A stretch of 64,000 nt of DNA, from contig CM053028.1 of assembly GCA_028564925.1 (NCBI GenBank), positions 624,051,266 to 624,115,265 of the forward strand, written 5' to 3'. The notes under the pieces are model-generated. The model did no database searches. It was not told the DNA's origin and worked only from the letters and a program-made list of their open reading frames with translations. A program made the position numbers and the translations under genes. The DNA comes from Lithobates sylvaticus (lineage: Eukaryota > Chordata > Amphibia > Anura > Ranidae). This document shows positions 1 to 10,661 of this stretch, piece after piece; position 1 is the first letter of the stretch, and each line of letters starts with the position of its first letter.

Positions 1-1725
1 AGTGAAAGTCATTCGGGTTGGCAGTATAGTCGAAAAACTTGCTATGTATGCCGATGAGCTAATGCTATTTCTCACTGACCCAGGACCCTCACTCCTAGCA
101 GTTTTGAACATTATTTCTACATTTTCTGGCCTTTCCAGGCTAAGGGTGAATTGGGATAAATCCCAAGCTCTACCTATTGACCCCCTAACCAAAGCACAGG
201 CAGGCCCCTCATTACCCTTGACATGGGCCACCTCTATCCGATATCTGGGTATGGATATTACCCCTGGGGTCTCAAAATTACCCCTTTACTCTCCCAGCTC
301 AATCTAAAACTGTGAGCATGGGATAATTTACCATTATCCCTCATAGGCAGGATAAACCTGATCAAAATGACATTTCTGCCGGTTTTCTTTTATGCACTAT
401 GACATTCCCCAATTTGGTTTCCTAAAGCTTTTTTCCAACCATTTGACACCCCCCCCCCCCCCCAAGATTAAACAAATCTATTCTGAAAAGACCCTGGACG
501 GAAGGTGGTTTAGCCCACCCAGACCTTCAGAAATATTTTCATGTGGCCCTCCTATCCCATGCCCATTACTGGGTATTATCTGACGAATGAAATGCTGCGG
601 TGGTTCTCGAGGCGGCATATCTTGGATCATATGAGTCACTGAGAAACGCATTGTTTAGAGGTGTCAAAGCTCCCTTTTCTCTTACACACAGTCTATGAAA
701 GCAGTTATTAAGGCAACCATTGGTATGCAAGCTTAATGAGGACCCCCATACCCGGTCTCCCGATACCCCTTTGTGACTCAACCCACAACTCACTGAATTT
801 CTTACTGTCCCCGATCCCGGGTTTTGGGCAGCCAGGGGAGTCAAGAAACTAGATCACATCTCTTACACACGCCAGGCCCTTGTCTGTCTCGTTCAGACTG
901 TTTCACTGACCACCTTGATGCACATAGCTAGAAGCCTCTTTCTGCACTGGCTCCTGACTCCTGGTACTCAGACTTCTTATCTGCCGGGGGGGGCACAGAT
1001 CTATGGTCAAGTTACTACTAAAAGCCCAGCACACACCTGACCAATCAGTATACTGGTTGTTCTCAAAATCAGGACCCAGGACTGGGGATTTTATCCTACC
1101 CGGATCTATCAGAAATTCCCAGGCTCCAGGTCCCAAAGTGGGCTTTTATAAGAAAGGAGGAAACTGTAAAGCCAGTTTCCTCTTCATGTTACAAGCTCCC
1201 TGGAGCCCCTCAACCCATCTGGTTGAGAATTATGGGTCACAACCTCCTTCTAGACCATGGCAGGGCAACGCTCAGCCACATATCCCCCCCCTCTGTTTCA
1301 GCCCCGGACGGACGGGGCATAACACACCAGCCAAACCTCTTCAAATTTGCACCTCTGTGCCAGCTATCACCCCCAAGGGCCAGACCCAGTCTTATCAGGT
1401 GACTTTCCCTGTGTCCCCCTGCTACAATGACTTGGGTACTACAAAGATACCCCAATGAATTTTTTCGGGGTGCGCTTCCAAAAGTACCATCTGCCCATTT
1501 TCCTTGGGGCCACACCTTCAAACACTTTAACACTAAGGGACTTACCAAAGGACTTGATCATTTTTTCCCAACCTTTTTCTCTTAACCTCTAAAGGGGTCA
1601 CATTTTTAAACACCTTTTTAGCCATAAGTGTGGGCACTTTTATTTGGGAATTAGACACCTTGTTAAGTTTTTTGCCAGTGTCCTCAGACTTTTTACTCTT
1701 ACAACTTGGGAGGTTCCTGGTAGAC
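1..1725 (+). pseudogene. Tx1/L1-like LINE, 3' part of ORF2
   Basis: Remains of a non-LTR retrotransposon ORF2, which normally supplies endonuclease and reverse transcriptase for target-primed reverse transcription. The window opens at RT motif C: residues MYADELMLFL at about 49-75 match the YADD box of the Tx1/L1 clade, but the second aspartate is glutamate. It is followed by family-typical RVNWDKSQ and IRYLGMDIT. Downstream similarity continues in changing frames: a thumb-like stretch at 300-420, then C-terminal text such as IPNEFF around 1450 and KGLTKGLDHFF around 1530-1570. Many stops and frame changes show long decay. The 5' side runs off the window. The right boundary is set by the TTCGT-rich repeat. 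Clade assignment is from motif memory. Confidence 0.75.
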
Positions 1726-2372
1726 ATGTGCACAACAAAAAAATGTGCTTATTTTCGTTTCGTTTTTTTCGTTTCCGTTGATTCGGAACGATTTGTACAT
1801 TCGTAAGTCGTCGGTGTTCGTATTCGTAACGATTCGTACATTCGTAAGAGTTATTATTTCGTTGATTCATTTTTCCGTTAGTATAATTTTCGTTTATTAG
1901 AAATTCGGACGCATTCGTATTTATTCGTACATTCGTAACATTCGTAGATTCGTAATCGGAGCATAATTCATAATTGTATGTAATGTGTATGCTATTATTA
2001 CATTTTAGGAGACACGGAAAATTACGAATCGAAAAAAAAAAGTTACGAATGTACGAGTTTTTTGTACAATCTATTCGAGGCATGTTAAGCAGCACCATTG
2101 TAAGGGACACGGAAAATTACCAATTCAACAAAATAAAAAAAGTTACGAATGTACGAATTTTTTTCGTTCATTTTCATTTTCGTTGTTCCTGTTTTGGTTT
2201 TTCGGATTTTCTTCATTCGTACATTCGTTGTTTCTAATTTTGTTTTTTTCGGATTTTCGTTATTTTCGGATTCGTTTGATTCAAACGATTCGTTAAAATT
2301 TTTAGCAAATCGTTCGTTCATTCGTACGAAAACGAATGAACGAAAATAACGAAAAAGAACGAAACGAATACC
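1726..2372. repeat. TTCGT-rich long palindromic repeat
   Basis: AT-rich, low-complexity DNA built from TTCGT and CATTCGTAC words. The left part reads TTTCGTTTCG-like and the right part ends in AACGAAAAAGAACGAAACGA, so the block folds back on itself. It begins near GACATGTGCACAAC and ends before CCTGATCCTC. The several short ORFs on both strands (for example 1640-2110 minus, full of N, R, E and K) only translate this simple sequence. It behaves like a foldback MITE or degenerate satellite; no clear TSD was found, so the superfamily is open. Confidence 0.6.
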
Positions 2373-2378
2373 TGATCC

Positions 2379-3030
2379 TCACTCTAATTTCACCTTTGGG
2401 TTGATGACTCCAACCACATCACATGTAATTGTGCCCTCTGGCACTTTCGCCCAAACCTCTGTACTGTTCAACAGTATCCCAGAGTGCCTCTGATATACAA
2501 CCTCCATATGAAGCAATTCAGAACACTGTGAGACAACTTTAACAATAATCACATTAAATGCTTCCAACTTTGGCAATCTCTGCATCATACAGCCTGTAAC
2601 ATCCAGCTCCATTTATACATACCCCGGGGTGCAAGTTCTCCAAGGCAAGAGAGGATGGCAGGATATACACTGGCTGTACACTCCAACATTCTAATATTTC
2701 TCTCAGCATATCTGTCATACAAATGCAGTGTGATTTCACACCTAAGACCTTCCAGGGGTCCTTCATGTCCCTGGGAATGTGGAAAGACTTGTTTACTGAT
2801 GCCTTAGAGATGGTGCTTCTTAAAAGGGGCTTCCTCCCTGCTGGGGGTATCCAATGCAATAACCTGGTGCTCTCCTAGAGCGCAGCCAGGTGCGGGAGTC
2901 ACCACAAAACTCTCAGGCTCAGTGTCAATGATCTGTTCCAGGTCTTTTCTATGGATAACATTAGTTTGGTATACCACACTAATAACTCCTTTATGGGTTG
3001 TGGGCACAACCTCTGCTATGTGCTCAATCT
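2379..3030 (-). pseudogene. Unrecognised protein fossil, C-terminal part
   Basis: Three overlapping minus-strand open stretches (2804-3030, 2554-2859, 2379-2612) read like one protein of normal composition and are not shadows of a repeat. Recognisable words are IEHIAEVVPTTHKGVISVV, FVVTPAPGCALGEHQ, SFHIPRDMKDPWKVLG and VWAKVPEGTITCDVVGV. I do not recognise the family. It could be a decayed retrocopy, an unusual transposon ORF or a virus-derived gene; nothing here decides. It is broken. Its upstream part lies at 4356-4640, beyond an inserted element flanked by a 15-bp direct repeat. Confidence 0.45.
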
Positions 3031-4355
3031 TTTTCCTGTGCAGATGTGCTACTATTATGCAGGACAATTGATACTGTTACGAAACAACCAGCCCCCTTCC
3101 CTTTCATTACCCTGTCTTTTTAATCACTGCAATATGTTCTGTCACCACAAGATGGCCCTTAAATTAATTCTGACTTCATTGATGCTGATTGGGCATATGC
3201 CCCTTTAAAACAACAAAGATAATTTACATCATACGTCCTGACGTGTGTGAAACGCGTTGACCTAGGCAGCGCCATCCCCATCTGCCCCCCACCATTCGCT
3301 CCAACAAGTGGGTGACATCATTTTGTGTCGCCATTTCAGCATGGAATGATCGGACAAGCCTACTCCATATCACCTACGGGCTTCCGTAGCAAAACATACC
3401 AAACATTTGGTTGAATGTCCAGCACGCAACTATTACATACCAGATCATTACAGCAATAAACACGAGGAAACCCTAAGGATTCACCTACATGCCGTTTGCA
3501 GTGTCCATGAGGGGAACACTGTCTACACCTGATGGCTATTGCAGCTACTACCCTGGAGTGGTGAGCACCTTCAGGCAACAGATCCCCTCTTTTCATCTAC
3601 TTTCTGTTGGAGTTTTCCTCACTGTTGAGCCCAAGCTACACTAGTTCTCTCCTGCTAGTATTGGACTGTCAAGTTCTTTTAAAGCATACATAGTATGTCA
3701 ACAGTCAGTTATCATTATGTCTTACAGGACTGAACTGCTCTATATCTATTGAGCAAATATCTACCTTTATGTTATATGAACACTGGTAAAATGTGAGCTC
3801 CTTGTATCTGCTAAATGCTGGTATGTGCATGCTGTATAATTAATCTCGGATACCCCTACTTATCAGCCTATGTGATAAATACATCTGAAAGTACAACCTA
3901 TCTACACAATTATCACACAAGTCTCAATCATAGACATGCAAGGTGTGTAGTGTGGTACTTTTAGAAGATTCATGATTAGTATTACACACTGGACTTACTT
4001 TGGAAAGCAGCACCATTTCTTCCTAGCAGGCAGCAGCATTTTCTTGTTTTTATTTGGGTACACTGGGGGGTTGTTTCCACTATTATGGTACTACCTATGG
4101 TGGATCTAATCATTGATATTTCTATTTTCAATAAAGTATTTAATCATTTTTGATACACCATTGTTGATCCTCCTCATTGCTATCTTTTTGTGGACATCCT
4201 TTTGCCCTTCCAATTTTTTTTTTTACAAATGTATCCCTATAGCATTGGAGGTATCCCGTCGACTTCGGTGATAACTAAAAATTATTGTCATTATTTCCAA
4301 ACTTTGGAAATTGGATTCCTTACTTGTTTTTACTTATGTACTATGTGCTCAATCT
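3016..4355 (+). mobile_element. 1.3 kb insertion with 15-bp TSD, Penelope-like terminal sequence
   Basis: The direct repeat CTATGTGCTCAATCT occurs at 3016-3030 and 4341-4355. On the minus strand it falls inside the same protein word (EIEH/KIEH) on both sides, so the DNA between is an insertion into a coding-like sequence. The insert carries GTGTGTGAAACGCGTTGACC at about 3244-3263, resembling the GAAACGCGT core of Penelope-like terminal repeats, and AATAAAGTATTTAATC near 4131. A 15-bp TSD suits a target-primed retroelement. No ORF of weight is inside. I infer a Penelope-like terminal-repeat-only or truncated copy; a LINE/SINE-type insertion is the alternative. Confidence 0.5.
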
Positions 4356-4640
4356 CTCTTGGCAATTCCATCTCCTGAGGAATATCCTCTGCAACAGCAG
4401 CAAGCGAGCCCTTATCCAGAAGCTGCTCTGAAGTCCCTCCATTTAGCACAGCAGAAATTGTGTCCACTCCACTGTTACCCACTGAGACCTCTTTCAATAA
4501 AGCCAACAGACTTGTTGCTCATCTGTCCCAGTCTACTTTCTCTGTGCTCCCAGAGGTACTACGCAGTACCGCTCCGATTGCCAAAGGAGACAAAGGACAG
4601 AGTAGCTCCACAGAAGACACATTGCACATATCACTTTTGT
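4356..4640 (-). pseudogene. Unrecognised protein fossil, upstream part
   Basis: Minus-strand reading gives protein-like text including SVGNSGVDTISAVLNGG, GSLAAVAEDIPQEMEL and REIEH, which ends exactly at the 15-bp direct repeat shared with 3016-3030. It is therefore the upstream neighbour of the fossil at 2379-3030 before the 1.3 kb insertion. Family unknown. The plus-strand ORFs across this stretch are shadows. Confidence 0.4.
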
Positions 4641-4663
4641 TTAAACTAACCTGTGGCAAAACA

Positions 4664-7600
4664 TTTTTTTTTTTTAACATTACATTTTTATTTAGTTATC
4701 AGAACATAAAATAACAAATAAAGACATTAAGAAAAGTATAACAGGATTCACACCATTACAGTTACATAGTATAGCGAATGCATTTTTGATAAATACATTA
4801 AATCAGTATAATAATCGTGAATAATCATTTAAATTCATATGTTTAAATTCAGTTTCTAGCTAGTAAACCTCAAAGAATAAACCTATTCACCCCTAGGGGA
4901 ACAAACTGTGAACAGGTCTATTCTAACATGAATAAACAAAAGAGAGAACAGGATGTCGTCTAGTATATCAAAGTATTCTAGCGAGTCAAACCAATCAGGA
5001 AATGAAAGCAGCTTAAGTCTCTACAAGGAATAAGAGATACCAACAGGCTACCTAGTGGTAGTTGAGCCATACATGCCAGTGCTTGTTAAGTGAATTAAGT
5101 TATAATTTTTCAGTGCTAACAGTAATTCATAGTATGCCTGGGTGTTGACTCTAAAGCCCCATACACACGGTCGGACTTTTTCATGGATTCTGTCCGATCG
5201 GACAATGTTGTTGAAAAATCAGACCGTGTGTATGCACCATCGGACAGTGTACGTCGGATTGTCCGACGGACAAAGTCTTATCTCCTGCTGGATAGATTTG
5301 CCGACAACCCGGTCCGATCACACCAAATCCGATCGTGTGTACGGTTGTCCGACCGGACAAAGTGCTACGCATGCTCAGATCACATTACAAGACCAAAGCT
5401 ATTGGCTACTAGCCTCTACGTAGTCCCGTCGTAGGCAACAAACGTCACCACGTTCAGAATGATCGGATTTTCCGACAACTTTGTCCGACCGTGTGTACGC
5501 AAAACCAACATCAGACAAAGTATGATGGACAGGATCCGACCGACCTGGTCCGCGGATTGTCCGACCGTGTGTATGGGGCTTAAGAATGACATCACACAGG
5601 TTAGGGGCCTCAATTGATTTCCACATTTTAGTTATGGTAAGTCTAGCTGCTATAAGAATATTCACCACTATTATTCTGTATTGAAATGGGAAAGTGTCAA
5701 GGTTGATACCTAAAAGGGCCTTAGTAGGTGATAGTTTTAACAAGTTGCCTGTAAGAGGCAATAAAGGTGGATATCGAGTTCCAGAAACTGGTCAGATTTT
5801 TACAACTTCATAAAATGTGAAATAAGGAACCAACTTGATCCGTACAACGCCAGCATAGGGGTGATGTAGATGGATATATTTTAGCTAATTTGTAAGGAGT
5901 TAGGTACCATCTGTTTATTCTCATAGCATTGTACCAACATTCGCATGAAAAGGATTGTCCTAAATCTTTTTCCCATTTATACATATTAGGGTTTTACTCA
6001 TATTTAGGATACTGAGAAAAAACTTTATAGAAGAAAGCTATACTTTTATGTTTTACAGGTTTGTTAATGGTGAGGTGTGACCAAATTAAAGATGTAATTT
6101 CAAAATTTTGATGTGGATTAAAGCTTTGCAGATGGTTAAGCTTATTTAAATTATCATCAATCGTGGCTTTGTATCCTGAGGGAAAGTGTACGTAAAAGTT
6201 AAAGCCCTCAGCAATCCATTTGTTCATCGAGAGTCGGCCTCTACAGTAGTCAAGGGCTCTAAGCGGTATAGGTATCGTTTGTAAATGCCCTAGAGCATGG
6301 AAGTTTGAGACAAGAAACTTCCATGCTAACAGGGTAGCTTTAATGGAAACCAATTTAGGAACTATGACCTTAGGTAATATCATGTAAGCCACTGACAGGG
6401 CAAATAAATAGTTTCCCTTGGTTATTTCTCTTTCAATGGATAACCACAGCTTATCGTCATTTGGGAAGAACCAGTATTTCATTTGATCCAAAAGTGTTGC
6501 ATATTAGTATTTATGCATATCAGGTAAGTTCATACCCCCTTTGTTTTTAGAAAATTAAAATGTTAAAATAGAGAATGCTACCCTTGTTTTTTTGTTATTC
6601 CAGACCAGGTTTCCCAATTTAGTATTTAGAATCTTGAAAAAGCTTGAAGGCATTGGAAAAGGTATGGCTCTAAAAATGTAGAGTATTTTGGGTAGGGTTT
6701 GCATTTTAAATGCTGTAATTTTGCCTATCCAGGATAGGTGTGTTTGTTTTATATTTTGAAAATCTTCAGAAATCAAGACTAATAACTTAGGAAAATTAGC
6801 TGCATATAGTTTTTTTGCGGGAAATGTAAGGTTGATACGTAGATAGGTGAATGAAGATGCATCCCAATTATAATTATATTTTTCTTTGAGGATGGTAGCG
6901 GTATCATTAGATATATTCATAGGTAGGGAAAAGCTTTTCTTATTGTTAATTTTGTAATAAGATACTTTACTAAAGGAGTTAAGTATTGATTTTGATTGTA
7001 GCACGTGCAGGGATTAGTTAAAGATAAAATTATGTCATTGGCAAATAGCCCAATTTTACAGATCTTTATTCCTGAAATATTTTCATTGGACCTAATGGTT
7101 TCCGCTAAGGGTTCAATTACCAAAGAAAATATAATGGGTGAGCGTGGGCAACCCTGTCTGGTGCTGTTCGTGAGGTTAAAAGTCTTAGACAACATTCCTG
7201 AGGTGGAAACTTTTGCTGATGGTTGTGTATAAAGTAGCATAATTGCTTCATGGATAAATCCTGAAAATCCAAACTTCTCAAGAGTCCTGGAGATATAGTT
7301 CCATTGCACTCTATCGAATGCCTTCTCTGCATCCAGACCTAGGAGCAGAGAAGGCGTTTGTGTGTTTTCAACGTATTTAATCAAATTGATCATCCTTCTC
7401 GTGCTGTCCGGGGCTTGACGACCCTTAACAAAGCCTACTTGATCAGAGTCGATCAGGTAAGGGGTTATTTCTAACAAACGATTGGCCAATATTTTAGCAT
7501 ACATTTTAATGTCCAAATTGAGAAACAAGATTGGTCGATAGTTTAAAGGGGAAGTCAAGTCTTTGTCAGATTTCGAGTAATTATTACCGCTTATAATAGT

Positions 7601-8140
7601 TATTTCGGGCAATATTTTGCTGTAGCTATGCAATTAAACAGATTTGTTAAAAGCGGAGCTAAAATATTAATGAATGTTTTGTAATATTCGTTGGATAGAC
7701 CATTGCCTGGCGATTTATGCAGGAGAAGGTCTTTTATAACTTTCTGGGTTTCCATTAACCATATGGGTCGATTTAGTGCATCAAGTGTATTAGAGTCAAT
7801 TTTGGGTAAGTTCACTTTGTCTAAGAATACTGTAATGTCTTTTAACGTTGGTTGGATAGTATCCTTGTCATTTTTTAAGTTGTATATATCTCCATAATCA
7901 TCTGAGAAAGCATCTGCTATTTCTTGTAAGCTTATTAATGCTTTCCCAGATTTATGATGAATTAGTCTATCAATTTTTTGTGTTTTTGGTGGTCACATAT
8001 TACAGAGGCCATCAATTTGCCTGCCCTGTTATTTTGGGAGTAGTAATTCAATTTCAGTTGTTTGAGGTATTTGTCATGGTTAGTTAATAAAGTTGTCCTA
8101 AGCTCATTCCTTTTGTTGTTGATATAGGAACTGGGAGTCT
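4664..8140 (-). pseudogene. Tx1/L1-like LINE ORF2, 5'-truncated, antisense
   Basis: A minus-strand LINE whose 3' end is the T-run at 4664-4675 (poly-A on its own strand). Reading 5' to 3' (high to low coordinates): linker text with KLNYYSQNNRAGKL near 8050-8000; RT from about 7815, with KDLLLHKSPGNGLSNEYYK, NYRPILFLNLDIKMYAKILANRL, SDQVGFVKGRQ, LLGLDAEKAFDRVQW, NSTRQGCPRSPIIFSLVIEP; motif C near 7040 reads FANDII, so the first catalytic aspartate is asparagine; the thumb and C-terminal part runs through 6491-5994. The reading frame changes several times. The endonuclease domain is missing (5' truncation). A Harbinger MITE sits at 5155-5580. The element is dead as a source of enzyme. Confidence 0.8.
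5155..5580. mobile_element. Harbinger-type MITE (copy 1)
   Basis: A 426-bp element with terminal inverted repeats AGCCCCATACACACGGTCGG and its complement at the right end, flanked by TAA on both sides (5152-5154, 5581-5583). A 3-bp TAA/TTA duplication is the hallmark of PIF/Harbinger. Internal GGTCCGA/TCGGACC words make it largely palindromic. It holds no transposase and must have been moved in trans. It interrupts the minus-strand LINE, so it is younger than that copy. Relatives are at 31909-32320, 51817-51860, 58080-58467 and 60903-61295. Confidence 0.8.
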
Positions 8141-8220
8141 AGTCCCCAACTAGGCTACCATGAAAATGGGGGGCAAATTGGACTATTGCGGTACAAAATA
8201 AAATTGATATAACAAAGGAA
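8141..8220. other. Short unassigned spacer
   Basis: Sequence between the 5' end of the LINE and the palindromic repeat. No gene or repeat boundary recognised. Confidence 0.3.
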
Positions 8221-8617
8221 TACTGTATTTATTGGCGTATAACACTCACTTTTTCACCATGGAAATCGGGTGCAAATAGCATGTGCGTGTTATACGCCAA
8301 TACTTCAATTTTAGATGCCTTGTAGGGGACAGGGAGGGGGGCTGCATTGATGGCAATGGTGTGGCTGCTGCATTGATGGCAATGGTGAGGCTGCATTGAT
8401 GTGGACTGATGAGGCTGCATTGATGGCACTTGTGAGGCTGCAGATGGGCATTGATCAGGCTGCATTGATGGCAATGGTGGGGCTGCAGATGGGCACTGAC
8501 CTTTATATTGCTTCAAAGTTCCTTATTTCAAATTTAATTATTTTTCCTGAAACTTCCCTCTTCAAATGAATGTGCGTGTTATACGCCTGTGCGTGTTATA
8601 CGCCGATAAATACGGTA
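8221..8617. repeat. Palindromic MITE with GGCGTATAACAC termini
   Basis: The left end TACTGTATTTATTGGCGTAT is the imperfect complement of the right end ending ATACGCCGATAAATACGGTA; inverted termini are about 28 bp. The middle (8330-8500) is a short run of units such as GCTGCATTGATGGCA and GGGCACTGA. These are the same words, on the other strand, that make the large minisatellite at 61311-62700. No protein is encoded; the 95-codon minus ORF (PSAAPPLPSMQP...) is translated repeat. Superfamily not decided. Confidence 0.65.
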
Positions 8618-8743
8618 TATGAAAATTACAAAAGATTTTATTGATGCAGGAAGACAGTTAAAAGATAACACATAAAAACTCTACACAATATGTCACCAAA
8701 TGTGCATTCATAATGGTACAGTTGATCACAGATATGGTTGTTC

Positions 8744-8783
8744 TCAACTAGTTTTGCGGACATTAGCCGCTTCATCTGGAGGT
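8744..8783 (-). ncRNA. Decayed hammerhead-like motif
   Basis: On the minus strand: AGATGAA, then a GCGG/CCGC hairpin with loop CTAATGT, then AAAAC and TAGTTG. Compared with hammerhead type I (CUGANGA, stem II, GAAA) the first core box starts CAGAUGA and the second is AAAA, so it is unlikely to be active. The order and spacing are those seen intact at 17206-17246. Confidence 0.35.
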
Positions 8784-9157
8784 TATCTGTGATTAAATCA
8801 AAAGGACAGTAATTTATAATGGTCGGCAAAGAAACATATTATACAGCATCAAACTTAAAAAATCTAAAGAAATTAAAAGGGGGGAGGGGACACGGCTGCT
8901 TACCCGTGCTTTAACGGACATCAATCGCAGAGTGCTACCACCTAATAAATGGTCTCCCGCAGCAACTCGGGGGTGCTACTGAGTATGGTGATCGAAATCT
9001 GAGAGGATGGGTACAATGATGATTACGGTCAGAGCCGGTCATTTTGCCAATTGATGAGGTGCAGGGACTGGAGTGGTGTGAAGGTAAGTGAAAATTGTGA
9101 ACCAAAGTGAAGTAAGGGGGGAAAAAGAAAGGGGGGAGTGAGAAAAAAAAGAAAAAA

Positions 9158-9299
9158 ACACAAAAAATTAATTGAAGGATGGATACAGGTGAAGTGAGGA
9201 AAGATTGATACAAAGGTGTTTTGCCGATATGCATGTGAAAACACAAAAAATTAATTGAAGGATGGATACAGGTGAAGTGAGGAAAGATTGATACAAAGT
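9158..9299. repeat. Tandem duplication, 83-bp period
   Basis: The 59-base block starting ACACAAAAAATTAATTG and ending TTGATACAAAG occurs at 9158-9216 and again at 9241-9299, essentially identical. The spacer between is GTGTTTTGCC... A recent local duplication inside the older repeat. Confidence 0.8.
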
Positions 9300-9661
9300 G
9301 TGGGTATTGGTAGAATGATAAAACATTTAAAGAGGGATATTGGAAGACCGAGTGAGGGAAAGGGGACAGAAGTGCAGTGTGAAAACGACTCCCCGAGGCT
9401 GGGGGGGGGGGGGGAAGGGGGAAAAGGGAGGGGGTGGGGTGCCAAGTGCACATTGTATGCATGTGGAGACACACGAAAAGGCACACAGAAAAAGACAGGT
9501 GAAATTAGCATTTGTTGAAAAATGAACACAATGTGGTGGAACTGAGGGTAAAATAATGAGGTGTAAGTGATAGTGAAGTGATAAAATGAAAAAGAAAAGA
9601 AAAAAAGCTGGGAGACCAAGTGGGGGGGAGGGGGGTGAGGAAAGTGCAAGGTGAAGAAAAT

Positions 9662-9674
9662 AAATAAAATAAGT
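9662..9674. repeat. Left target-site duplication of Penelope-like element
   Basis: AAATAAAATAAGT, identical to 17636-17648. The two copies bracket 9675-17635 exactly and define the insertion. Confidence 0.85.
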
Positions 9675-9684
9675 TAAAGAGAGC

Positions 9685-9725
9685 TGACCGACATGTTTCG
9701 CCATACAATGGCTTCTTCAGGGTCA
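9685..9725 (-). ncRNA. Hammerhead-like ribozyme motif, left arm
   Basis: Reverse complement of the fold at 17206-17246, base for base in the core. It lies 10 bp inside the left edge of the element, so the left arm ends just past the predicted cleavage site. Confidence 0.5.
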
Positions 9726-10586
9726 CTGAGTCACTTTGTACCAGTAAGGAGTAAGTCTATTAGAATACAGAAGAGCGAAGAATTAATTATATAGGACAAC
9801 ATAAGCATATCATTATGGTCTGCAGGAACTCTAAAAACATGTCACCTCAAGGCCATGACCCCACCCGTACACACACACAGGGCTGAACCACCCAGTCCCG
9901 GTAGGGGATAGCGATACGTACCGCAAAGCAGCTAAAACACCAAATCAAGTCGCGGATATGGTCATGTGCATATTCCAAAAAAGCGAGGAACTGCCGAGGG
10001 CCTAAAGGGAGCCTGGTAGAGAGCAGTGGGTAAAAAAGATACGTATTATACAATGGCATCAAACTGAGTTGATTGCCATACGTGGCTAACATAGCCTAAA
10101 ATTACCAAAACTTACCAATATGTATGAGGAAGTTAATCATGAGTATGGAGCGCCAGACAATGGGAATCATAGTGAAATCTGTATAGCATAATTGGAGAGC
10201 CACTGATTAGGGCAGAGAGAAAGAGGAAAAGTTTAAGAAGGTCATAAGAAAATAGAGGGCTGAAAATGCATATGTGGGATAGAGAGTGAGAAGACTCACC
10301 TGGGAGTAATGTGCCTGTATGATTTAAACTGAGCACGGAAAGCCTCAGACAGGGCTATTTGAAAAGGCAACGGATATAGGATAAAGTTGGTCCGGGAATA
10401 AACAAGGGCCCGTGGCTAAGGAGGAAAAATGGAAATATATATGCTGGTTCAGAGTTCTGCATTTACAATTCAAGGGTTATGTAGAGAAGGAGGATAAAGG
10501 ACAAAAATATCAGACCTGAAATGACGAAGATCCAAACAAACTGGCGCTCCAGTGTCCACCACCTTGAATGGTGTGGATTAAGCAGG

Positions 10587-10661
10587 CTTTATAGGTCCTC
10601 CACACCTGATCACAGTGATCCGTGATCAGGCGGCGGGCAAACGAGCCTCCCGCGCATGCGC
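10587..10661 (-). promoter_or_regulatory. Outward-facing promoter-like segment, left arm
   Basis: On the minus strand a palindromic GCGCATGCGC (10652-10661, the NRF1 consensus core) in GC-rich DNA is followed 60 bp downstream by TATAAAG (10587-10593). It would fire leftward, away from the ORFs. Same as 16270-16344 in the right arm. Confidence 0.45.

Larger units (their letters stand above)
8640..9661 (-). mobile_element. Decayed Penelope-like terminal repeat, left of insertion
   Basis: No coding potential. On the minus strand, 8744-8783 reads as a decayed hammerhead-like motif of the kind found in Penelope-like terminal repeats. The rest is purine-rich with G-runs, and the ORFs on either strand (8935-9726) translate those runs. 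By analogy with the young element next door, where an inverted terminal repeat runs from hammerhead to GC-rich promoter, I infer that this stretch plus 17649-18300 was one terminal repeat of an older Penelope-like element that received the 7.96 kb insertion. Confidence 0.4.

Noticed and set aside
8935-9726. Proline/phenylalanine-rich minus-strand ORFs up to 183 codons
   Set aside because: Translations of purine-rich, G-run DNA in a noncoding terminal repeat; overlapping in all frames.
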